The notes: generated from the sequence alone by a model not told the origin. Positions 43,701 through 58,340 are shown, counted from the first letter of the stretch. The stretch: DNA of 64,000 bases from Dipteronia dyeriana (GCA_032871835.1 CM065299.1:7969001-8033000); one strand, 5' to 3'. Numbers and translations: made by a program.

Positions 43701-46700
43701 AAGAGTCAAAACACCAACTAAACTGTCCAAATTATTAAAACCTTGGGCACATCACAAAATTTTAGTTATAACTTTATAACTATGTTCATTTTCATTATAT
43801 TTTCTTACTTAATGCCTCTACTGACATAAATTGATTAGAGGGTAGAGACTTATGATGTATGTTTCAGCAGGTGTTGAATTCTTACCCAAACATTTTAGTG
43901 TTATGTCTCTACTACACTTCTGTCAAGTGAAGATCATATATAGCTGATGTGTCCATGTGTTGGAGTCTTAATATTTTCATTAATGGCTAGCAAATTTGTA
44001 TCATAGTATTTAACAACTGTATCTCTTTTAAGGGATTCACGCTGGTATTCCTTATTTTTCGCTCTCTACGTGCTATTGGGGGTTTACTTCGTCACCAACT
44101 TGATCCTTGCTGTTGTGTATGATAGCTTTAAAGATCAGGTATATGTTTTCTGTTTTTCAGTATTACTCTTCTTACAGTGAAGAAGAGTAGCAATGATGCA
44201 ACTATTATATACATGTGCACTCTTCTTTTTTTATTCTCTCAGCTATTGATTAAGTGTTTGTTTGATGTTCTCTCCATCCTGGATAATATGCCCAACGATT
44301 TCATGTTGTTACGTCACCCTAAGGAGTGGGACCATATTCTGTTTTAAATTATCAAATTGTCTTCATTTTAATGCTTAATTTACTTTTGCAAGTTTTCTAT
44401 ATGAGAGTAATCTTGGAAAGTGTGTTGTTTTAAGTTGTATATGGATGCAATTAAAGAGAATCCTTTAAAGCATTGGATATGCTAGTATGGATGAATTGTT
44501 TGGGACATAAGGAGTATCTAATTAAAAAAAAATTATTGCTATTTTTGTTCTGGAACTGTATAAATGCACACACATGTTTATCTCTTTTTTATTTTTACTT
44601 TCTTTTGTAGCTTGCAAAACAAGTTTCTAAGATGGATCGCATGAGGAAAAGTATGTTGGAAAAAGCTTTTAATCTCATAGATAAGGATGTAAGTATTAAC
44701 ACCATCTAATTGGTTATATCTATTATCATGCTTTGAAACAAGCTTTATTTCAATCATACTTATGTAAATTGCATATGAATGCAACATATCTGGTTTCCAT
44801 ATTTTTTTTGTCCTTTTCCTTATAAGCCATGTTGTTTTTCATCAACTTGGTCATGATTTTTCTATATATATTTTCTCTAATGTCTGAAAGGACTGTCACC
44901 CATCAACTACAACCTCAAAAGTGAAAGAGATTGCCAGAATATTAAAAAAATAATATAATTTTCTCATTGTTAAGTTCTTTTGTAATTCCCTGTAGTCTCT
45001 TCTTAACCCATTGGCGAACTTGGTGCTGACCAATGTACCCCAGCACCAGAGGTTGGAAGCCACCGTGTTATCTCGTGGCAAAGAGTGGGATTGAGGAAAA
45101 TATGTAAGATAGCCTTTCAAATTGGTTTGGCATGTCTAAAATGGAGACCTAGGTGTTCACTTTCAAGTGGCAAAAGGAAGGCCCATGGGGATGTAGATAG
45201 AGGCAGTGAGAGAACATCATTTCTAAGAAATTAATAGAGGATATGCTCTTATATAAAATTGGATAATCAAGATAATGAATTATGCAGCGCACTAAGTATA
45301 TTGATACAATTTAAACAGAAGTTTGTGAATATTGATATAATACTGCATTTTAATCCTTATATTCGTACAATTTCCCTGCATATTTTTGTTGTTTTATAGA
45401 TTAAAATAGTCATTTTTGACCTGGCCTTGTCTTTTTTAGTTTTGTACAAACGACTACCACCACAAGTTTGTTACATTGGCAATAGAGTGTAGTTTCTTTT
45501 GCGTAGTAATCTAGTTGCAAATGTTTTTGTTAAATATTGCGTCTAGTTTCTGTTCTGTCACATGTTTTGTAAGGGCCCCTTTGTTATGCTGAACAGAATG
45601 TTGGATTCCTCGATAAGAAGCAATGCATTCGACTGTTCGAAGAACTTAATAAATACAGGTATTGCTTGTATCACTTTCTTCACTGTGCTTTAGAAAGGAT
45701 ATGCCTATACCATCTCATATATTGATTTGTTCTATAATACATTCTACACAAATTTATTTGTTCTCATTGATGTTCTTTTGTCCTTCGGGACAACAAAAGT
45801 CGTAAAGTGGACATCCATATTAATGGGAATTGCCTAGTTGATTGGTAATTTCATCATATTTTGGCAATATTTATTTTCCTTTTCCCTCTTAATTTAAACA
45901 AATTTCAGCAAAATATTGGGAGATACTGGCAGAGGAACCATAAAATTGGAAAAAGCTAGAAGATAAACTTACATACAAAGAGATGCTGTAAGCCTGTAAC
46001 TACCAGCAGTAATCACATCTCCTTGTCATTGTCTATGGAATTTCATCACACACTCTATCTAATTAAAAGGATCTTACTCATCACCTCGACATCTGATTTA
46101 AGCTTTCCACCTCCTTTTCTTTTGACTTCATCTATGATGATCTCTTATGAGTATCTGATGCATTTCCATAGAAATGATGAAGATACGGTAAATACATGTT
46201 TGATTGATTGTTGCTATAAGAACTGGCTTCCTCAAGGTTCTTGTAATTGATATGTTTCAATTGGGCCATTAACTTTTGATTTTGGTCGCTTGGATACTAA
46301 AACATGATTTTATTTATATTATGTTTAGGACTTTGCCAAAAATATCCACAGAAGAATTTGAGTTAATATTTGATGAACTGGATGACACCCATGACTTCAA
46401 GGTACACTATTTCTCTCACCTTGTTTAAAAACTTGCAGCAATTTTTTCATTTTTTGTGTGCTATCGATTTTACTTTTTTATATGATGATAGAATTGTGGT
46501 CATTGTTACAATATCTAACCTTATCTACCTTTTCTTCATTCTAAGCTTTGTTCATTTATAGAGAACCATTGTTTTTGGAGTCATATATTTCTGCAAATAC
46601 ATAAATATAAACTGATAATTAGTTAGGAATGTTTGTTATTGCAAAGAAATGGACTAGCAAGATGTAGAGTGTTATTATACTATTTACAATAGAATATTCT

Positions 46701-49700
46701 ACTTCCCTGTAGAAAGTAAATTATTAATTAATAAAATGCTAAGAAAGAAATCATAAAGAGTAAAAAAAAAAAAAAAACAGGAAAACCATTTAAATTTCTA
46801 CCATGAAGTTGCTGTTACTCACCTCCCAGAATTTTATTATTTTATTATTGTCTACTGATTGTAAATCAATTAATCTGGCTGCCGGACTTGATCATTTTTT
46901 TTAATTTTAATTTTGTAGATCAACTTGGAAGAATTTGCTGACCTTTGCAATGCCATTGCTCTAAGATTCCAAAAGGAGGATTGTGTAAGTCCAAACACAT
47001 AAAAGTGCCTAGATCTTGCTCATTTTAAATGACAATTAACATTGTAGATTTCATCTTTGATACTCTGCCTCTGGTTGCAGCCATCTTGTTTTGAATATTT
47101 TTCATCAGTCTACCATTCATCTTTCTCGAAGAAGTTGAAAGCCTTTGTTCGAAGCCCAAAATTTGGATACATAATATCCTTCATTCTCATTGTGAATCTA
47201 ATTGCAGTTATTGTTGAAACAACGGTATGGTTTGAACCTGTAGGACCATAGTTTTACATTTTCTGTTTTCAATTATTTTATAATTATATGTTTTGTGATA
47301 ATTTCCTTTTTAGATGAAACTAGTTGTAAGATACTTAAAATCTATATGTGCATTTGCTCATTAATGCTGCGATTTATAGATGCTAGTCATTATCAAGTTT
47401 GTGCATTGCAGCATGAAGTAAATACCTTTTGAACTCTGCTGGTTTCACATAAGTTTGAAAGTTAACAACTGTTTATATGTGGTATGTCAGTATAAAGTTG
47501 ATTCTTTTTCAACAATGCATGTTAAAAATCAAGTTTGAAAGTTGATTATTAATTGGCAGCGGTGAGTTGCTTCGAGTCACTAATGGGCATATCATTTACC
47601 ACAAAGAAGACACTACGGGGTGGCTCTGTTACCTGTTAAGATAGTAGAAATTAATATTGGATACAAGGTATTAGTAATTGTTAGACCCAAAAGCTTGAGT
47701 TGTTACTTGTTAAGAAAGAGCCCAACAATAGTTTTTTCTGTTAGGAATAACTTTTGTATATCTAACAAATGAACAACTGCATTTGAAATATTATCCTTTT
47801 GTCCAAGACAGCTTCCAGCCAAGGGCACAACCAATGTGCTCATAGAATACCCCCATTATGGTAGCGGTGTAGTTGTTTTTGGTAATTTTTGTTCTTTTCC
47901 AGCTGTGGCTGTCTTCCAGTGATGTGCTGTTTGACTGAATCATGGAAAGAGGGTTGTCACCCGTTATGTAGCTAGCTGTAAACAAGGAAACCATCTTTTA
48001 TTTTTGTAGTTGTACATTTAATTATCATAACTTATTATTATATGACATTATTGATATAGGAAATAGGTTATTTCACCTCTCAAGTCCACAATAATATTAA
48101 ATGCATTAAATTTACTGGCTGATTGACTAATTTGATTTGAACGGCCTTGTACACTCTTCTCCTTTTGACATTATTGAGTATTAAATTGTTGCCCAGCCTT
48201 ATGATCTCAGACATCAGTTCTTTTTGACAATGACTGAAAGAACACAGTTGAATTTCTTTTGTCTGAGCTGCTTTTACATTAATATTTAGGTATATTGTGT
48301 GGATTGCTTTGCTATCATCATGATTCTCATAGTTCTAGTTCAGATTAATGGGTTGCCTGGTAGCTTGCTTTGCAAATGTATATTCCAGCTTGCTTATGTT
48401 CATGCTAATTTGATATACAAGTTGATTTGCAGCTAGATATAAAAAACAGTTCTGGTCAGAAGGTCTGGCAATCGGTGGAATTCGTCTTTGGTAAGTAGAT
48501 TGCCATTGTGTAACTTTTTTGGTTCGTTGCTTCTCCATTTTTACATGTGAATGAGTTCTCAGTGACAACAAGATGTTAATGGTTAGAATGCCTATGCAAT
48601 TCTAGAATGTAAGTGTCAAGAAAACATATCATTTAGTAACAACCCAAGGTTTTTCAATTGAATGGGTAGGGAGAAAACGTTTAAATAACCATGTGCATTC
48701 GTATTGGTTCACTCCCCACACCAACTTTAAAGGGGAATCAACTTAATTTGTGCTTGTTGTAGAGTGGATTGGGGTGGGTGGGTGTCAAAGTGGTCTTGGG
48801 AGTGATGTGGGACTACTATGATTTACAGTGGGGTGGGGTGCATGGTAAAAGAAAAAAGAAAGAAACAATAGATGTTGCCCATCATGAGGATTAGCTCATA
48901 TTGAGATGTCGTTTGTAACATAAAACTATGTATATCTGTATTATTGTTCGTTTGATACTATTGTTTTCATTCTATATTTTTATATTATCCATTAGATGCT
49001 CATTTTTTAATGGCAGTGAACAATTTGTTATCACACTTTATACTTAATTTCTCTCTGTAGAGCTCATGGGCTGATTTTTATTCAACAGGGTGGATGTACG
49101 TATTGGAAATGGCTCTTAAAATTTATTCATATGGATTTACAAATTATTGGAGGGATGGTCAAAATCGCTTCGATTTTCTCATCACATTGGTAATAGGTAA
49201 CCACTTTATATATCCATATCACTAACATCTGTCTTATACTCATCTCCTTAAATGCAAATACGTAAACTGCACAATATTTCTTTGTTAAATTACTTGTGAG
49301 ATTTTCACCACTACCATTTCAATATAATGATTCTTTGTTGTGTACTTCTTTAATTGATGAATAATCTCTTCAATTGAGTGGTAGATTAACGGAAGGTGTA
49401 GACTTAGGTTGCTAATACTCTTAAAGTTTATATGAACTGCTTCTATTGAATCTCTTGAATGAAGCCAATCAGGTGCTTTGTGTTGTACATAGTTTCTCAA
49501 ATGCTTATAGATAAGAAAATTTCATAGATAAGAAAATTGATCTGCGGATTCCAGTTTTGTACAGGTTTTCGATCTATCTAATAATTGTACATATATTAAC
49601 TTAATGAATTAATGTGGTTCACATAGGTTCTTAAATTTGTCCCTATGAAATTACTGAAGCATTAGCTTACCACTGCGAATTGATTCAGTTGTCAACAAAT

Positions 49701-52700
49701 TTAGATGCATTGCATAATGATGTCGATTATCTTTCATGTGGATCAAACGACAGGCATATGATTCTTCTCTGTGTTGGCGAATGAATGTTATGCAATATGA
49801 AAAGGTTGCAGACTTGCAGTATCTAAGAGAGGTCATAACTTGAAACTTAAAATCAAGGGATTTACAGAGAAATTGATAACGATTTTTTTGTCTCACTGAA
49901 TTGAACTCTGGCACAAAATATATAAACTGAAATGAATACCCCATGTATTAACAGTAGGAACAGTAGGCAATGCTTATGCTGTTAATATGCTTTTAAGAGC
50001 TAATTTTTTAATTTTTTTTTTAAGTATGGGTTATATATATATATATTTTTTTGCATTGTCAATAATCTCTCTCTCTATATATATATTTGAGAATTTTGGT
50101 ATATTTGAAATAACTTAATGTATTTGATTAGTCTGATATGCATTAGAATAATACTAACTGTTATCATTTATGGTGTTCAATGTAGTACTAAATAGTAACT
50201 CATATGATGCGTATTCATATGCTATCTAGGTGGAAAGATTATACAAGTGCAATTCATCTGACCTTTAGTATTTCCCTATGAATGTTTTTTGGGGAAATAA
50301 CATCACTTTCCATTTACCACATAATTTGGGAGAAACTGGAGTTTGTGATGGTATTGATCTAGATACATTTCCGAATAAAACAACTCATATGCAGTTCTAC
50401 AATTATACTCCTAAAGGGATGGATTTAATTGAATTGGTATCTGGGTTTCACAGGAAATGGAAAATATGATAGCTTTGAACGAATTAGTAAGTTTAATATT
50501 TATTTACATGATATATTTATTAAATTTTATCAAAATTTCTTTTACAATGACTTGTTGGCTGTTGCTTTGAAGATTATGTTATCAGAAAACTGTGGGTTTC
50601 AGGTTAGTATTATGTTAGATAGCATTGTACTGTTTTGACTGATGGTTTTTTACGTTTGCAGTTATTGGAGAAACCGTTACTTTTGCTTCCCCTCATGGAC
50701 TGACTTTTCTTTCAAATGGAGAGTGGTAGGGACAGATTCATTATAATTTTTGTGAATTCCCGCCATCTTATTTAATTTTCCACATTGTGCTGGTCTTTGT
50801 TTTCCTTCAAATAAATGTTCTTTACCAATTAAGGGGATGCTTTCAGGAATAGCATTTTCTTTCAAAAGGGATGGGAAAAGAATTGGGATGATTCAAATTT
50901 ACTCTTTATATGCATTTTTTCATCTTAGCAATTTTCTTGCTAGTGGAATTGTTTGTATGAAAATTTTACAGATTTTAGTAGTAATTTTCCTAGGTTCTAG
51001 AGCACAGTTTTGTTACAAAACTTTGCTTATCCAAGAATTGCATTGTAATTGGTATGATGTCGGACAGAACAAGAGTGATATTCAATATAATTGTTGAGGT
51101 TCCCATAGTAATTTAACAAGAAAATGGAAAGAAGAAAAACAAAAATGCTAGGTGTCCATAAGAATTCCTTATGCCCTAGGATATCCAGAGTTTGAACTGA
51201 ATGATATGATCTATATGGAACATTATATAGAACAACTAATTTCAGTAAGATTCTGAAATACCATTATCGAATTCAAAAGGTTATTTAGGCATGTATGAAA
51301 TTTGGCCCTTAAAATTGGTTGGCGATTGTGGGGAATTGAATGGTTACTGAATTGTCTAAATCAACATCTAAATGTAATTTTAAAAATTTAGAAATTTTCG
51401 ATAAATATGAGCATACGTGATTCAGCCACAAACCCATAGGGCTTGGACTTTGTTACCTAGGTTTTTTAGATCATATATGAGTATTGATTAAGTCTTTCAC
51501 TTTGGATTGGGTTGGGAGATGTATGGCCTGTGAAAACCTGGTCTTTAGAAACCCTAGTTGTGTAACCCTCAAGCTCTAACAATGTTACCATACCAACCCT
51601 TGATGGTATGTTACAATTTTGTTGTAGTTTGGATGCTAGTGTTGGAGTCTTCTCATAGGGATGTTATGCCTTATTTAAAATCTCTCATAGAAGTTTTGCG
51701 TCCACTGCAGCATACTGGTGTTAACATGTCTCACTTTGCTACTTCAATTTTTAAATGTTATCTTTCAACAGCATTTTTGGAACAGAAAACCATATTTTTT
51801 TTTTATCTCTCTTTTTTTTGACCCTCTTGATTAACTTTCATGTGTTTTGCTTCTATTCTGGTGATTAAACTTGAAAGCCCCATCCTATATTGACCCTCGG
51901 AGGATGCAAAAAAAAATAAAAAATAAAAATAATAATAATAATAAATGAATAAAAATTGTGCATAGCAAGGATATAATTATAAACTGCTTGTATCTGATAA
52001 GTTTTACATTTGTATGTGGTGATGAAGATGTAAGTGCATGTTTGACATTTTTCATGTTTTCAGTAATTTAAGGCCTTAAAAGGAGATCAAAGTGTGGATT
52101 ATGAACAATAGATTTTGCACAGATTATTTCTCGTGTTACCTCATCAGTTCACATTATGCTAGTGTATTATCAATAGCACAATGGTAATTCATTTTGCAAA
52201 ATTAACAAACTGTAAGTAATTTTGCATTTCGGAGTCTCTAGACAGTGCTAATTACATCAAAGATAAACTTCTGCTTGTGACTGAATTGTGTTTCTTTTCA
52301 TTCTAGAAAATTAAAATTTGATTTGTATCTTTATTTTTCTCCATTTTTCTCATTAACAGGATTCGCTACCTTCTTCTTGCAAGAATGTTAAGATTGATCA
52401 GGATCCTAATGCATGTCCAACGCTACCGGGCTTTTCTTGCCACATTCTTGACCCTCATACCAAGTTTAATGCCATACCTTGGGACCATATTTTGCGTCAT
52501 GTGTATTTATTGCTCTCTTGGTGTACAGGTAAACTTGGCATAGACAAAGTAAAATGCTCTTCCTATAACTGTTACTTGTCTTCATGGTTGATGCTTCTCA
52601 ATAGAAGGAAACTTAAGTACTATAGTTTTTCTTGGCACATATCTACTTCATTTTTATTTTTTTTATATAAATAATCATATATCCATAACATTTCTTGGTT

Positions 52701-55700
52701 GTTTATATGATAAATATGGTGGTTAGAAAGTGATTATTTTATATTGATTATGATTTTGGTCCTAAATCAATCATTTTGTCTAAATTGATGGTTGTTGTAA
52801 TCTGCATATTTGATGATAAATATGCAGATAAATAATCTGCATATTTTACCAAGAATTACTTATCTGAAACATGACATGTCAGCATTATTTTCATCAATTA
52901 AATTGGATGTTTCTCCTACATGTTGCTCTTGGAAAATTATTTACATAATTATTTATTGTAACTTGTAGATCTTTGGCGGCATTGTCAACGCTGGAAACTC
53001 CAAGTTAGAACAGACAGATCTTGCTGATAGCGAGTATCCATATTAATTGATGCAGTTTTGTTTCTTTAGACTTGTGAATTTTATATATCTTCCCCTGTAG
53101 CTCTTATCTTCTTATACATCACCGTAGTTGTAGAAGCCTGTTTCACCAATATGCGGCTGGCAGTTATCAAAAGTTACCATTCTTTTGTATGTTCGATTAT
53201 AGTTCCATAAATCAGTTTCTCTTGACAAAATCAGCTATTTACTTTTCAATTTTAACGACTATCCCAATGGAATGGTCACACTTTTCAATTTGCTGGTTAT
53301 GGGAAACTGGCAAGTGTGGATGCAGGTATCACTTTTGTCGCTCAATTTCTATATTTTATCATTTCTCACTTTGGTTAATATGTTATCTTGAGAATGATGG
53401 GGGTCATATTTTTTATATCTTTCATCCTTCGATGTACATTTACATGGTGTATTTTTCTAGATCAGGATTCAAATCCCTAATTATTGACCATTCTTTACAT
53501 TTTTCTTTTGTGATTGTGGGGGATTCTTTTTTAACTACCCTGATAGCAAGAGAAGATCTTGATGCATTTTTTAGATAGATCAGGCATTGAGCTAGATTGG
53601 AAACTCTTACCTAATATAGTCAAAATAGATGGTAATTCAGCAAGCTAAACCATCCATACATCCAGTGTTGACTTGTTATCAATTAAAGAATATTTTTCTA
53701 TATAATACCTACTCAAAATTGATTATTTAGGCCAAGAGGATATATTAAATATCTCGGCCATGCTTAAGAATATTTGTTTTGCTGCAAACTGTCACACGGG
53801 TTCACACAAGATACACTGATTCAATGTATATTGGTCAGACTGATGTTGACAAGTTGGAAGTACAGTCGATAAACACATGGAGATCACGTAATGATATAGT
53901 TATATATTGCTGATGTCTAAAAACCATATTTGAGGAGTCATTGTTAGCTATGTAGCATTAATGCTTATTCTAATTTTAGTTTGGCTTGGTGGCACTAATT
54001 AATTGCAACTCATCATTTCAGAGCTACAAAGAATTGACAGGAACTTGGTGGACCATTATCTATTTTGTCAGCTTCTACCTTATAACTGTATTGTTGCTTT
54101 TGAATTTGGTAAGTTTCTTATGAATTACAGCTTAAAGTCCTTGCTGTTTCTTCCCTTTGTCTGTATGATTTAACTGTTTCCTCTTATATTACAATACCTG
54201 TTTGTATAGAAGTGTCAAAATGAGTGAAAATGTCATTCATCTGCTCAACAGGGTGTATATGTGCAGCATGTTGTTCAAAAGTCTTGCTTGCTTGTTTAGA
54301 GGTCTGAATAACTAATGCGTAATGACTAGCTATCCTAGAAGGTGAAATAGTATGGCTGATATCGATGAAAAAGTTAGGCCCATCTAATTTGCAATCGAGA
54401 TATGAAAATGAGAAATAAAAGATCTTAAGAACAACATGTTCGGTTAGGGTGCTATAGTTTTAAGATATTAAAATATGAAAAAATGAAGTCTTTTTTTGGT
54501 GTTAACTTTAAGTTTATCCAAACTGTATCCTTGAACTCTAAACTATGTCTTAATTCTTTAAATTAATTTTTTTATTACAATCAAATGCGCTCTTAATGTC
54601 CTATTTTTGTTTATAACCTAATCTGAACAACAAATAAACATGAGATAAGTTATCATTACACATCATTATGTAGACCAAAGTCAATTACCTATTCACGTTG
54701 AATGTGAGATTGATTTTACCATTACTGTGATGCTGTGGACTGGTAAGGAATTCAAAGAAGGAAAATTCTGTTACTTTTATTTGCACTTTTCTTAATCTTA
54801 TATATTTAATTTATAGTTTTACTAAGTATCAATATATTTTGGAGTTTCTACACGTTTCATTGCTAGCATAGTCACTTCTACATTCGAAGGATCTTTCACT
54901 TGAGAAATCAGTTGCCGCCTTTTCTTATCATAATGCTTAATACAGTGCTAGTTTCTTGAGTTATTTAATTAGGAAATTATAAAAGAAATCACCTCATTTC
55001 TTTTTTCATTTTGTGATTTCAGGTTGTTGCTTTTGTCTTGGAGGCATTCTTTGCTGAAATTGAAATGGAGCTTGAGAATTCAGAAAGATGTGTAGAAGAG
55101 GACAAGGTTAGTACACGTTGAACTTTCAGATACTAAAAGTAAAAGCTGATAACTGCTAAAGCTCATTTATGAAAGCACTTATGATGCTGGTCTATATCCC
55201 ATTCCTTCAAATTTTGTACTAAAAATGAATGATTTTAGGTTGTGATTTCAATTGAATTAATTTGGACCAACAAGAGAAAACATAGTAGATCACAATCTGA
55301 CCTGCCAGCCTTACTTTCACATTAATAATTCCGTGAACACAATCTGAAGATTGGATTCCATGTAATGGTTATGGGGATTGGAGTTGTGATGATTAAAATC
55401 CTAACCCCTTCAATTGACTTCCTTATCGTGGAAGTTCCACTGTTTGCTTGTCATTTCCTATTTCTTTTGGGAAGTGTCTTTGATGCAAATGTAGGCTAGA
55501 AGTGGTGTATTTGATTTATTAATAACTTATTAATAACATCTTTAAGATGTTTTGTGAAACGTTTTCCTATCAACCTCTTTATCCTGCAAGTAATGACCAC
55601 TTATGCTATGGAGGTATTTTATAAGTTATTTAACAAATTTGCATTAAAAGATTTTATACTACAGCAGCACTTGTTCTCACTTAAACATGATCTAGTTTTG

Positions 55701-56108
55701 CAGAGTAGGTAGTGTTTAATTTTGTTGACCTATTCAGTTAAGTTGCATCTGACAATGTTCACTGCTCATAGCGGAGTTTGTTCTGCATTATCATACTTGT
55801 CTGTCAATGTCCAATGTAATGGATTTCTCAGCAGTTTATATTTATAGCTCCATCTAAATGATAAGACTGTAATGATCATCTTTTTACATTTTGATCCAGG
55901 ATGGAGGAAGTAAGGGACGGCGATCAATTGGGTATGCATCGTATTCACTAATGACAAATTATGATTTACACTCCAATTGGTAGGATTACTTAAGGGTTCA
56001 TATTGTTTGGGTTGGTGCAGTTCAAAAAGTCGCAGTCAGAGAATTGATACGCTCCTCCACCATATGCTGAGTTCAGAACTGGAAAGGTCGGAGAGCTCAA
56101 GTACATAG
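40717..56108 (+). CDS. TPC1: Two-pore cation channel TPC1 (vacuolar SV channel)
   Basis: Encodes the Ca2+-regulated, voltage-gated cation channel of the vacuole membrane. Coding exons, all joining in frame: 40717-40854, 40955-41098, 41206-41313, 41404-41499, 42384-42514, 42672-42732, 42868-43034, 44033-44138, 44611-44688, 45597-45658, 46329-46401, 46919-46984, 47081-47224, 48433-48490, 49089-49196, 50662-50725, 52360-52528, 52969-53033, 53235-53325, 54022-54108, 55023-55106, 55900-55931, 56021-56108. The product has 739 residues (Arabidopsis 733). It has two six-helix domains. Pore I is '[10 protein letters not shown]'; EF-hands lie at 341-352 ([12 protein letters not shown]) and 382-393 (DDTHDFKINLEE). 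The S4 sensor of domain II is '[13 protein letters not shown]', and pore II is '[10 protein letters not shown]'. The tail ends with '[14 protein letters not shown]'. Some luminal acidic residues and the N-terminal sorting motif differ from Arabidopsis (see findings). Introns carry no other supported gene. Confidence 0.96.
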
Positions 56109-57527
56109 TCTTTCACTCCGAGGTAGCTTTAACTAACAACTTTTGTTCCCTCGGTCACTGTTAATTCATATTTTTTTTTATGAATTAACATTTAACTCAA
56201 TATTACTACCACACTTGTATTCTTTCAGTACCATTTTGTTTTTATATCGTAACCAGGTCTTGCTTTCTTCTTCTTTTTGTTTTTCGATAAATGTTTTAAA
56301 TAGGATTTGTGCAAGTGAACAAAGAATATATTTAGATTTTTTTCATTCCTTTCAACGGGACGTGGAGATCAAAGACTGTTTGATCCTTCTATTTCAGTGG
56401 AGCTCGGACAAGTTTTTCAACCAGCATGCAGGGCATGAAGAGATTCATGTTAATTTGTCTTTGTACAAGGACAATTTTTGGGATTTTTACGTTTCCGATG
56501 ATCGAGTCCTGTAGTGTGATTTTTTACGTAACTTATAGGACCTCAATGACTTGGATAAAAGTTGCGTTAGTTTTTTTTTTTCTCCCACCAACATTCAACA
56601 GCATCAGCAATATACGATGTGTTTGCATGAACAATCAGTCTTATTATTTGTTTGAACAATCAAACTGTAATAGTAAAAGTGCTAATTTATGTTTTGTATT
56701 TAATCTAAACTTGTTCAATTTATATACATGCCATTGACTCGAATAGGAGCTGACTATAAATTCGAATGTCTCAGACTTGTGGTATATTATTGTTTTTGTT
56801 GTTGATTTTGGCTTTTGGGGGTGTATAAGGAATTAATTAATATTAAATTTTAAATTTGATTGATTCTATTATTAAAATTGCATGTATATATTTTTACGTG
56901 GAAATATATGAAAATAGCTTTTCCTATATTTGAAAGAGAAACTGTCCACCGGAAAAACTTGTAAAAATGCCCATACTCGATGTTAACTTTGCATGGAATA
57001 ATGGATTTAGTAAAAGTCACGCTTGTAGAACCTTTTGACTTCTCGTCACAGCAACTGAAAGAGAATAATCTAATTACATTTTCAAAGAAGACATACTATT
57101 GAGTTTACAGAGAATTAAGAGACCTGCTACCGTGTTCATCAGTATGACTCCAGGGCGATAAAAGTAGGAATGTTAAGGTGGGATCAAAAAATAAATAGAA
57201 CTTTTTGGAGGTAATATTTCAATACTATTACTGTTTTAATAACTTATGTTTAAAAGACACCTATTATGGTGAACAGATAAAAATATCCTCAATAGTTGTT
57301 CCACATCAGATTTCTTTCATTCATTTTTATAGTGATAGTTTTGAAGTAGAGAGAGAAAATCTCGTTGAAACTCAGACAATCACTCGAACGACGACGGAGT
57401 AGCGCTATGCAGACGCATTCAGGGGTCGAGCTCCCCGTGGAGTTTTTTTTTTATTTGATATGTTGTGTATTGACGAAGATGAATATCTTGGTTTTTGAGA
57501 CTTTTGAAACATTTCCGAGTTGTTTTT
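56109..57527 (+). other. TPC1 3' UTR and downstream region
   Basis: Positions 56120-56122 ('ccgag|gtagct') and 56395-56397 ('atttcag|tggagc') could be a 3'-UTR intron, with the transcript ending somewhere before 56750; this is inference. From about 56780 to 57527 I see no gene. The region is AT-rich and leads into the GATCGAG repeat array. Confidence 0.4.
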
Positions 57528-58340
57528 GTTAAAGGGATCGAGCTTTTTTTGTGAGGATCGAGCTTTTTAGTATATGATCGATCTTTTTTTGTAAGGGATC
57601 GAGCTTTTTTTGTAAGTGATCGAGTTTTTTTATGATGAATCGAGCTTTTTTTTAAGGGGATCGAGTTTTTTTGTATATGATCGAGCTTTTTTTGTACATG
57701 ATCGAGGTTTTTTGTAAGGGGTCGAGCTTTTTTTTGTTAAGGATCTAGTTTTTTTTTTACACGATCAAGTTTTTTTATGAGGAATCGAGCTTTTTTTAAA
57801 GGGATCGAGTTTTTTTGTACATGATCGAGTTTTTTTATATATATGATAGAGCTTTTTTTGTTAAGGATCGAGATTTTTTTTACATGATCGAGCTTTTTTT
57901 GTAAGAAATCGAGTTTTTTTTGTACATAATTGAGTTTTTTTTTTGTAAGGGATCAAGCTTTCTTTGTTAAGAATCGAGCTCATTTTTTAACATGATCGAG
58001 CTTTTTTTTAAGGGATCGAACTTTTTTTATTAAGGATCGAGTCTTTTTTCTTAACATGATCGAGCTTTTTTTAAAGGGGTCGAGCTTTTTTTTAAAAGGG
58101 ATCGAGTTTTTTTATTACGGGCTCAAGCTTTTTTCTTAGAGGTTTGAGCATTTTTGCCCAAGATTATAACTTGTTTTTAGCCGTTTAAAAATACTTGTAC
58201 CAATGTAAAAAAGCTTAGACAAATAAAAAAAAATACTCAGACCAATTACAAAATAGCTCGTAAACATATCAAAAAAAGCTCGAACCAATGTAACAAAAAT
58301 ATACAATAGCTCGTAAACTTATCAAAAAAGCTAGATCATG
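57528..58340. repeat. GATCGAGCTTTTTTT minisatellite with an inverted flank
   Basis: About 25 degenerate tandem units of 20-30 bases built on ATCGAGCTTTTTTTGTAAG fill 57528-58150. Variation is mainly in the T-run length and the 'aaggg'/'acatg' linker. From about 58200 to 58340 the motif appears inverted ('aaaaaaagctcgaacc', 'atagctcgtaaac'), so the array ends in a foldback arrangement. No coding potential. Confidence 0.85.

Noticed and set aside
43489..43779. 96-residue frame in a TPC1 intron
   Set aside because: Lies wholly inside the intron between exons 7 and 8, with no domain; treated as chance.
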